Source: a virus. Taken from it: a DNA stretch of 64,000 nucleotides. This document shows positions 58,465-64,000 of this stretch, one piece after another; position 1 is the stretch's first letter; each line of letters starts with the position of its first letter. Location: IMG/VR virus record IMGVR_UViG_3300028394_000052, positions 1 through 64,000 of that record; one strand, 5' to 3'. The position numbers and the translations under genes were made by a program. The notes under the pieces are model-generated. The model saw nothing but the letters and a program-made list of their open reading frames with translations. It did no database searches and had not been told where the DNA came from.

Positions 58465-60219
58465 ATGGATTTTTTAAAATTAATACAAGAAGGACGAGTT
58501 GACGACTTCAAAGCCAAGTACTCACAAAAGTTTGGTACAGAGAATGTAAATAAAATTCTTGGGGCGGTGCCACAAAAATATTTGGATTGGGTTGGTAAAA
58601 ATCTTGACATGGTTAATTTTGAAGACAACCTTTCAAAACTCAAGCAAGCCTTAGATAAGTTTGAAAGGGTATCAACAAACTTACCTATAACAGATATCTT
58701 CCAATATAAAAGTGTTGGACAATTATTCTCGGCGATTAGTCAATATGATGAAAGACAAAGACGAGTAGTCAAACAAGTTGAAGGTGGGAATGTTGTTTAT
58801 GATGATGATAGATTTTTTGTTGTGAATCCTTTAACCCATGATTCATCATGTTATTATGGTAAAGGTACTAAATGGTGTACTAGTGCTGATTCGGATTACC
58901 AGTTCAATAGATACAATCAAGACGGTAAGTTATTTTATATTTTGGACCGAAATGCTCCAAGTAATAATAAGTTCTATAAAGTTGCATTACTTCAAAAATT
59001 CGATGGGGATAAAACTTATTATGATGCTTTGGATGCAACGGTTAATGGTGGTTGGATTTTTGGAACAAATAAGTTAAACGAGATTTTAAGTTCAGTTGAT
59101 GATTATATTAAATCAACTTATCCTGAACAGGTTAAGATTTATAGTGATAAAGAGTTGGCTCGAAAAGAAAGAGACCGATTAGAAAAATTAAGAATAGCTC
59201 AAATTTTAAGAGAAAGAGAAAATGCCGCTCAAGAAAGACGTGAAGAGAATGAATGGGCGTTACCCAACGCACCTGAAATTGGATTGAAGGCACATGCGTT
59301 ATTACGAGTTCTTGAGATAGAAGGTGATATTGAAGTAATGACCAATCAAGACCGAGGTGAGATTGCAAGAATTGAAAATGAAATTACCAGACTTCAAGCG
59401 GAATATGATAATGACGAAGAAGTAAGAGGTGATTTGTTGGATGAAATAAGTGAGTTGGAAGATGAGTTAACCGAATTAGATAACAAGATAGATGTGTATA
59501 ATATTATCCCAACAGGAACTTATTATGATGCGTCGGAGTTTGAAGTGATTGGAGCTCCTGAAGTTGAAGACCGTAGATATGTGGTTGGTGATGAGAATGA
59601 GATGGAAACAAGTGCTTATGAATATGTTGAACAATTAATTGATGATATAGGGTATGAAGGATTTAACTCTAATTTTGTGCAACAACATATTGATGAGGAT
59701 GCGGTTATTTCATATGCCGAAGATTTATTCAACCAAGACGTTTATGATAGTCCTGATTCTTATTTGGAAAATGACCAAAGAAATTTATCTACAAAACAAG
59801 AAGAAAAGATTGCAATTTTAAATGATAAGATAGAAAAATATAGAGAGTTAATAACCAAATTGGAGGGTAGTATGGATGGTGAGGATGATGAGGATATTGA
59901 AGAAAGGATTGACGAGTTGAATGATGAGATTACCGAGATGGACACAGAGATTGAGGATATCAAAGAAGACCCTGAAGGTGATTTCCCTGAGGATTTACTT
60001 GAAGAGATAATTGAAAGTAGAGTTCAAGAAGCAAAAAATGATGTAGAAGGTTTTATGAATGAGTATGGATTAGAAATGAATGAGTATATAGACAAAGATG
60101 CGTTCATTAAAGGGATTGTTGAAGAAGATGGATATGGTACCACACTAAATGGTTATGATGGAAGTGCGGATGAAATCGATGTTGAAGGTGTGACCTTTTA
60201 TGTAATGAGAATTGATTAA
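58465..60219 (+). CDS. WCTS-domain coiled-coil protein with possible capsid-targeting start
   Basis: This 584-residue protein is taken from the ATG at 58465 (MDFLKLIQEGRVDDFKAKYS); the frame opening at 58393 contains the promoter. The start helix ends in I-Q-E (residues 7-9) before Gly, like the T4 prohead-protease site. Residues about 110-200 hold DDDRFFVVNPLTHDSSCYYG, KGTKWCTSADSDYQFNRYNQ and DGKLFYILDRNAPSNNKFYK, the domain shared with 52059-53378. The rest is a long charged coiled coil (RIENEITRLQAEYD, EDDEDIEERIDELNDEITEM). Double promoter upstream. Head-internal or virion-associated protein is a guess. Confidence 0.65.
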   Translation: MDFLKLIQEGRVDDFKAKYSQKFGTENVNKILGAVPQKYLDWVGKNLDMVNFEDNLSKLKQALDKFERVSTNLPITDIFQYKSVGQLFSAISQYDERQRRVVKQVEGGNVVYDDDRFFVVNPLTHDSSCYYGKGTKWCTSADSDYQFNRYNQDGKLFYILDRNAPSNNKFYKVALLQKFDGDKTYYDALDATVNGGWIFGTNKLNEILSSVDDYIKSTYPEQVKIYSDKELARKERDRLEKLRIAQILRERENAAQERREENEWALPNAPEIGLKAHALLRVLEIEGDIEVMTNQDRGEIARIENEITRLQAEYDNDEEVRGDLLDEISELEDELTELDNKIDVYNIIPTGTYYDASEFEVIGAPEVEDRRYVVGDENEMETSAYEYVEQLIDDIGYEGFNSNFVQQHIDEDAVISYAEDLFNQDVYDSPDSYLENDQRNLSTKQEEKIAILNDKIEKYRELITKLEGSMDGEDDEDIEERIDELNDEITEMDTEIEDIKEDPEGDFPEDLLEEIIESRVQEAKNDVEGFMNEYGLEMNEYIDKDAFIKGIVEEDGYGTTLNGYDGSADEIDVEGVTFYVMRID

Positions 60220-60233
60220 GATTTTTATTTGGT

Positions 60234-60241
60234 TATAATTG
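60234..60241 (+). promoter_or_regulatory. Probable -7 box TATAATTG
   Basis: One mismatch to TAnnTTTG, ending 4 bases before the ATG at 60246. An imperfect ATTG lies 19 bases upstream (60211-60214). Confidence 0.45.
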
Positions 60242-60245
60242 TTGT

Positions 60246-61025
60246 ATGGGGAGAAGAAAGAAAATAGCATTTAAGCTAAATCCTGAGTGGATGTTAAAAG
60301 AGCCGTTGGATTTTGAATACAATAAATATACTTTATTGGATTACATACAGAAATGCGAGCAGAGGTTAGATAAGTTTGAAATTTATCCTGACTTTGTTGA
60401 GTTGTCGTTACACTTGGCAAACATGCAATCATTATCCAAAGAAAATACTCTCCTACTTACAGACAAAAAATTTCATTCTTATGATGATGAAATCATGTTA
60501 AAAGATTTGTATCCAAAGAAGCCAAGAGAAATGTCTAAAGAAGAGGAGGACGAGTTGGGTAGGACAATCAAATATTCAAACAACAAATTATTTGACACAT
60601 TCAATATTGCAAAATCTATTTGGAACATTGTGTTTGATGAAGTTGAAATCTCAATCAAAAAGAATAAAGAACACTTGGTTGCGGGTTCAGGATATGTTTT
60701 TTATTATAGAAAGTTGGATAATAAAGTTTATGTTTGGGAATATGAAATCAAAAAGAAACGAGGAGATATAAACATAAGTCAAACTTATATAACTAAGATA
60801 TATGAGAACACTCCTGACAAAACAACATTACTTTCAATCATCGAAAACCATTCCAAGTTTAACAAAACTGAATACTATAAAGACTTACCAGTATTTGAAA
60901 TGTCATGTAGTCAGAATTTTCCAATGGAACAAGCCATCGTACCAATCATGAAACGAAAAATAACCGCATATATTTTTCAAATAGTTAACATGGTTAAGGT
61001 AAAAAACTTTGACTCTGAAATATAA
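60246..61025 (+). CDS. Hypothetical phage protein
   Basis: This 259-residue protein begins MGRRKKIAFKLNPEWMLKEP. It is helical with a beta-rich middle (GYVFYYRKLDNKVYVWEYEI) and a Lys-rich end. It has its own probable leaderless promoter. It contains no recognised catalytic motif. The basic start (GRRKK) might contact nucleic acid. It is followed after 18 bases by a GTG-start gene with the same promoter type. Confidence 0.65.
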   Translation: MGRRKKIAFKLNPEWMLKEPLDFEYNKYTLLDYIQKCEQRLDKFEIYPDFVELSLHLANMQSLSKENTLLLTDKKFHSYDDEIMLKDLYPKKPREMSKEEEDELGRTIKYSNNKLFDTFNIAKSIWNIVFDEVEISIKKNKEHLVAGSGYVFYYRKLDNKVYVWEYEIKKKRGDINISQTYITKIYENTPDKTTLLSIIENHSKFNKTEYYKDLPVFEMSCSQNFPMEQAIVPIMKRKITAYIFQIVNMVKVKNFDSEI

Positions 61026-61039
61026 TATACTTATATTTG
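61008..61039 (+). promoter_or_regulatory. Promoter TTTG-N20-TATATTTG
   Basis: TTTG at 61008-61011 and TATATTTG at 61032-61039, 20 bases apart; the box ends 4 bases before the GTG at 61044. Confidence 0.7.
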
Positions 61040-61043
61040 TGTC

Positions 61044-61418
61044 GTGGGATTCAATAAACGACATATCAATATTGAAAGAAGTTTAAAGTTACTTCATGAA
61101 AATAAATTGAAAGAGTATTACGGTAAGAGTGATGCTCTTTTTTTTGAAGATAAAGAAAGTCTTAAGGTTTATGACTTACACAATGAAGGTAATACAGATG
61201 AAGAAATTTTAAAAATAATAACTAAACAGATGGATACTGAATCAACTAAAAAATTATTGTCTAAATTAAGACAACCCATTCACATCGATTATATTGCAAA
61301 GTATATCCTAAGAATTCCTGAGGATGAGGCAAGAGTTGAACTAAACAAACTTATTGAAGAAAATTTAATCGAAGAATCTACCTATGCAAAAGATTATTAT
61401 GTGATTAAACCCTTGTAA
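61044..61418 (+). CDS. Hypothetical protein with possible winged-helix C-terminus (GTG start)
   Basis: This 124-residue protein starts at a GTG, supported by a perfect -7 box 4 bases upstream. The N-terminal half is charged helix (NIERSLKLLHENKLKEYYG). The C-terminal half reads HIDYIAKYILRIPEDEARVE, then LNKLIEENLIEESTYAKDYY, which has the layout of a small winged-helix DNA-binding domain. Its upstream promoter makes it an early-gene regulator candidate, but this is inference. Confidence 0.6.
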   Translation: MGFNKRHINIERSLKLLHENKLKEYYGKSDALFFEDKESLKVYDLHNEGNTDEEILKIITKQMDTESTKKLLSKLRQPIHIDYIAKYILRIPEDEARVELNKLIEENLIEESTYAKDYYVIKPL

Positions 61419-61444
61419 ATAAACAAATAATAAAAAAAAATAAT

Positions 61445-61606
61445 ATGTTTTGGATGTATTTTATTTTAGCGATTACAGTAGTTGTAAATTTAATCATAAT
61501 GTATTTTATGATGGTAAGACCTCTTCAAAGAGAAAACAAGGCATTAAAAGAAGAAATGCATCAACAAATTAAAATTGGTTTCTATAAAGAAAAAGAAGAT
61601 GAGTGA
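61445..61606 (+). CDS. Small membrane protein, 53 residues
   Basis: The protein reads MFWMYFILAITVVVNLIIMY, then FMMVRPLQRENKALKEEMHQ, one N-terminal transmembrane helix and a charged coiled tail. Its stop overlaps the next gene's start by 8 bases. The function is unknown. Confidence 0.6.
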   Translation: MFWMYFILAITVVVNLIIMYFMMVRPLQRENKALKEEMHQQIKIGFYKEKEDE

Positions 61607-61823
61607 ACAAGTAAATCACCCCCAACATTACGGAGGGGAAGACAATCCATACGAAGCAATCAAAGTTATCGAGGCGTGGGAATTAGATTTCCATCTTGGA
61701 AATACTGTTAAATATATTTCAAGGGCGGGAAAAAAAGAAAAAGATAAAGAATTACAAGACCTGAATAAGGCTCTATGGTATCTACAAAGACGAATAGATA
61801 ATTTAAAGAATAGTAAGATATGA
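61599..61823 (+). CDS. DUF3310 (SaV-like) protein
   Basis: This 74-residue protein is taken from the ATG at 61599 (MSEQVNHPQHYGGEDNPYEA), then IKVIEAWELDFHLGNTVKYI, SRAGKK and LQDLNKALWYLQRRIDNL. The VNHPxHY, GNxVKYxxRAxxK and LxKAxWYLxRxI pattern is that of DUF3310, a family of small phage proteins often near DNA-metabolism genes. The function is not established. It overlaps the methyltransferase start by 4 bases. Confidence 0.85.
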   Translation: MSEQVNHPQHYGGEDNPYEAIKVIEAWELDFHLGNTVKYISRAGKKEKDKELQDLNKALWYLQRRIDNLKNSKI

Positions 61824-62671
61824 TAGAAACAGGAAAAATATTACAAGGTGATTGTATCGAGGTAATGAAAACATTACCGTTAGAATCTGTTGATTTAGTT
61901 GTGACATCACCACCATACAATGTTGGAATCGAATACGATAGTCATGACGACAGAATGAGTATGGAGGATTACTGGGAGTTTTCACGAAAATGGTTGACCG
62001 AAGCCTACAACACATTGAAAGATGATGGTAGAATTGCTGTAAACATCCCATACGAAGTGAACGTACAGGATAGAGGTGGACGAGTATTGTTTATGTCAGA
62101 GTTTTGGGCTATCATGAAACAGGTTGGGTTTAAGTTTTATGGTCTTGTTGACCTTGATGAGAATTCACCACACAGAAGTAAGACCACAGCTTGGGGTTCA
62201 TGGATGAGTCCTTCAAGTCCTTACATCTACAATCCAAAGGAGTGTGTTATCTTGGCTTATAAGAAAGACAGGATTAAAAAAATTAAAGGTGAACCACAAT
62301 GGAAAGCTGACATGGTTGACATGGAACAGGAAGATGGTACCGTAAAAACCAAAGCGATATATCAGGATAATGATAAGAAAGAATTTATGTCTTTGGTTTA
62401 TGGTCAGTGGGAATACTTTGCGGATACAAGACAACAAACTAAGGCGACCTTCTCAATGGATATTCCAATGAAAGCGATTAAGATTCTAACTTATAAGAAC
62501 GATGTAATTCTTGACCCTTTTGCTGGTAGTGGGACTAGTTTATGTGCCGCTGAGATTAGTGGAAGACGATGGATTGGAATAGAATTGAGTGAAAACTACA
62601 GTAAAGTTGCTCAAGATAGAGTTCAACACTTTATTGACCGAAATAAACAAATGGAAATGGAATTTAAATAA
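61820..62671 (+). CDS. DNA methyltransferase (beta-type, TSPPY motif)
   Basis: This 283-residue protein has VVTSPPYNVGIEY with the catalytic TSPPY at 29-33 and, later, DPFAGSGTSLCAAEISGRRW with IGIELSENY (SAM motif I). Catalytic motif first and SAM motif last is the beta arrangement used by N6-adenine and N4-cytosine enzymes; which base is modified is not readable here. The gene overlaps DUF3310 by 4 bases. It is the third DNA methyltransferase of the window and has no restriction partner nearby. Confidence 0.88.
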   Translation: MIETGKILQGDCIEVMKTLPLESVDLVVTSPPYNVGIEYDSHDDRMSMEDYWEFSRKWLTEAYNTLKDDGRIAVNIPYEVNVQDRGGRVLFMSEFWAIMKQVGFKFYGLVDLDENSPHRSKTTAWGSWMSPSSPYIYNPKECVILAYKKDRIKKIKGEPQWKADMVDMEQEDGTVKTKAIYQDNDKKEFMSLVYGQWEYFADTRQQTKATFSMDIPMKAIKILTYKNDVILDPFAGSGTSLCAAEISGRRWIGIELSENYSKVAQDRVQHFIDRNKQMEMEFK

Positions 62672-62695
62672 AAGGGTTTAACAACCCTTTTTTTT
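62671..62695 (+). terminator. Rho-independent terminator
   Basis: AAAGGGTT / AACCCTTT perfect 8-bp stem with loop TAAC and a T-run directly after. Confidence 0.8.
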
Positions 62696-62705
62696 GTTTT
62701 ATGGA

Positions 62706-62713
62706 TATTTATT
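62706..62713 (+). promoter_or_regulatory. Late-type box TATTTATT
   Basis: One base off TATTTATA, 12 bases before the ATG at 62726 and right after a terminator. Confidence 0.4.
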
Positions 62714-62725
62714 TAAAAAACTAAT

Positions 62726-63094
62726 ATGGGACAAAAAATTATAAAATTAACAGAATCGGATTTAACAAGAATAGTTAAACGTGTTATTAAAGAACAAACA
62801 GAGGGATATAATTACAATAGAGCAATCCAATGTTTTTTAAATAAAAAAGGTATCAAAGATGATGAAGGAAAGGCATTGGTAATTGACGGAAGTATTGGTA
62901 ATTATCCAAAATCTAAATCAGCGCAAGCGATAAGTAATTATCAGGCTAAAATTGGAGTATATCCTGCTGACGGAGTTTGGGGTCCTGATACTATGAGTAA
63001 GATGTTAAATAAAGATAAAGAGATGTTCAAGCAATGTGTTTCCGATTATGGTGATATCCTTGATAAAGGCGCTCACTTCTTTGGATTAGATTAA
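62726..63094 (+). CDS. Peptidoglycan-binding-like protein with possible capsid-targeting start
   Basis: This 122-residue protein begins MGQKIIKLTESDLTRIVKRV, then IKEQ: an amphipathic helix ending in I-K-E (residues 21-23) before Gln, like the T4 prohead-protease site. Residues about 30-95 resemble the peptidoglycan-binding domain 1 fold (AIQCFLNKKGIKDDEG, SAQAISNYQAKIGVYPADGV, WGPDTMSKML). Domains of this type sit in endolysins and tail lysozymes and bind cell-wall peptides. Its stop shares a base with the next ATG. Confidence 0.65.
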   Translation: MGQKIIKLTESDLTRIVKRVIKEQTEGYNYNRAIQCFLNKKGIKDDEGKALVIDGSIGNYPKSKSAQAISNYQAKIGVYPADGVWGPDTMSKMLNKDKEMFKQCVSDYGDILDKGAHFFGLD

Positions 63095-64000
63095 TGAAAA
63101 TGTTAATTAAAGAAACTGGAATAAGAGATATTTCAGCTTTAAGAAAAAGATATCCTAAAGCTGAAATATACTTTCACCAAGATTTGGATGGAGTAACAAC
63201 TGCAATTGCAATGAAAAGATACCTTGAAAATAATGGTATTGAAGTTGTAGGTACTCACATAATCCAATACGGTGACAAAGAATTCTCAGTTAAAAAGAAC
63301 GACGCACAGGGAGATGTGATGCCAGTTCTTGTAGATTTTGCTCACGGTAAGCCAATGTTCGTAATTCATACGGACCACCACGACAAACAAGTGGGAGTTG
63401 AAAAAGGTACTTCAAAACAATTCAGAGGTGCTCGTTCAAACGTAGAAACAATATCACAAGTAGTATCACCAAGAGATTTGTTTCCATCATCAGACATCTT
63501 ATTAATCAATACTGTTGATTCTGCAGATTATGCTAAATATGACATTACACCTGATGAGGTGGTTAATTACATTTATCGATTAGATAAAGACAAACCACTT
63601 CAAAAGAATAAAATGTTGTTAGGTTTGGTTATTAATAAGTTATTGTTGGCGTTTAAAAATAAACCAGGGTTTTTAGAATCGTTAGTTATGGATTCAGAAC
63701 CATCTTTAATGTCTATTTTAAATAGTATTAAAGATTGGATGAAAAAAACAAACGCAGCTAAACCTGAAGAACTACAGAAAAACGCTGAAGATTATAAACA
63801 AAATATGAAGAACTATCCAAGAGTTAGTGATAGTATCATTTTTCAATATGGTGGTGGTAATATGTTTAAACCTGGTTCTTATGATAGATACACACCATTT
63901 AGAAACAATCCTGAAGCGGACTTTTTAATTATGGCATGGCCAATGGGATTGGTTCAAGCATCTTGTAATCCATTCAAAAAAGAAAGAGAATTAAAAGGTG
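63094..64000 (+). CDS. DHH-family phosphoesterase-like protein (3' partial)
   Basis: The frame runs off the window with no stop in 302 codons. It begins MKMLIKETGIRDISALRKRY. IYFHQDLDGVTTAIAMKRYL (catalytic DxDG) and FVIHTDHHDKQVGVEK follow, holding the DHH motif. DHH enzymes of the RecJ/NrnA type cleave phosphodiester bonds in single-stranded DNA, short RNA or cyclic dinucleotides. The short start MKMLIKE also ends in I-K-E. The substrate cannot be told from the visible part. Confidence 0.75.
   Translation, partial: MKMLIKETGIRDISALRKRYPKAEIYFHQDLDGVTTAIAMKRYLENNGIEVVGTHIIQYGDKEFSVKKNDAQGDVMPVLVDFAHGKPMFVIHTDHHDKQVGVEKGTSKQFRGARSNVETISQVVSPRDLFPSSDILLINTVDSADYAKYDITPDEVVNYIYRLDKDKPLQKNKMLLGLVINKLLLAFKNKPGFLESLVMDSEPSLMSILNSIKDWMKKTNAAKPEELQKNAEDYKQNMKNYPRVSDSIIFQYGGGNMFKPGSYDRYTPFRNNPEADFLIMAWPMGLVQASCNPFKKERELKG

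Overview
The window looks like part of a large tailed bacteriophage genome (T4-like gene content) infecting a Bacteroidota host, probably a flavobacterium. The DNA is AT-rich and almost fully coding. It carries T4-type recombination and replication genes (gp46/gp47 = SbcC/SbcD-like, a gp61-like primase, a RuvC-like resolvase), virion proteins, an amidase endolysin with neighbouring membrane proteins, and many phage-type small genes. The host assignment rests on three things: a sigma factor with the layout of the Bacteroidota primary sigma, promoters of the Bacteroidota type (TTTG, about 19-20 bases, TAnnTTTG), and an Hc1/histone-H1-like protein of the kind common in Bacteroidota.

Layout. (1) 1-2884, plus strand: the end of a Ser/Thr/Gly-rich collagen-like fibre with an S74 chaperone domain, then two virion-type genes. 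(2) 2881-21285, minus strand: a tightly packed 18-gene glycosylation island with GT2, GT4, GT9, GT25-like and TibC-like glycosyltransferases, four members of one uncharacterised glycosyltransferase-like family, sugar or SAM methyltransferases, a carbamoyltransferase, and an aminotransferase/oxidoreductase/acetyltransferase trio for an acetamido sugar. (3) 21463-29960: a small minus-strand gene, then plus-strand virion genes, several with mucin-like Thr-Pro repeats. (4) 29964-38067: DNA recombination and replication genes. (5) 38098-40201: a restriction-modification cassette with its own promoter and terminators. (6) 40378-41689: a sigma-factor operon. (7) 41758-47499: a lysis cassette and virion or internal-protein candidates. 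(8) 47550-64000: accessory region with an Hc1 histone, DnaJ, two further DNA methyltransferases, LRR and PcfJ-like proteins, thioredoxin and glutaredoxin, DUF3310, and a DHH phosphoesterase running off the end.

Two promoter types can be read. Accessory and DNA-metabolism genes often have TAnnTTTG-like boxes, and virion-type genes often have TATTTATA or TATAAATA boxes. In both groups several boxes end exactly 4 bases before the start codon, which implies leaderless mRNAs. The phage sigma factor is a natural candidate for reading one of these types. Several late-type genes begin with a short helix ending in (I/L)-x-E, like the T4 capsid-targeting/prohead-protease signal, and may encode proteins packaged in the head.

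The most striking arrangement is the glycosylation island set opposite to, and between, Ser/Thr-rich and Thr/Pro-rich virion genes. It suggests, but does not prove, that this phage glycosylates its own fibres or surface.
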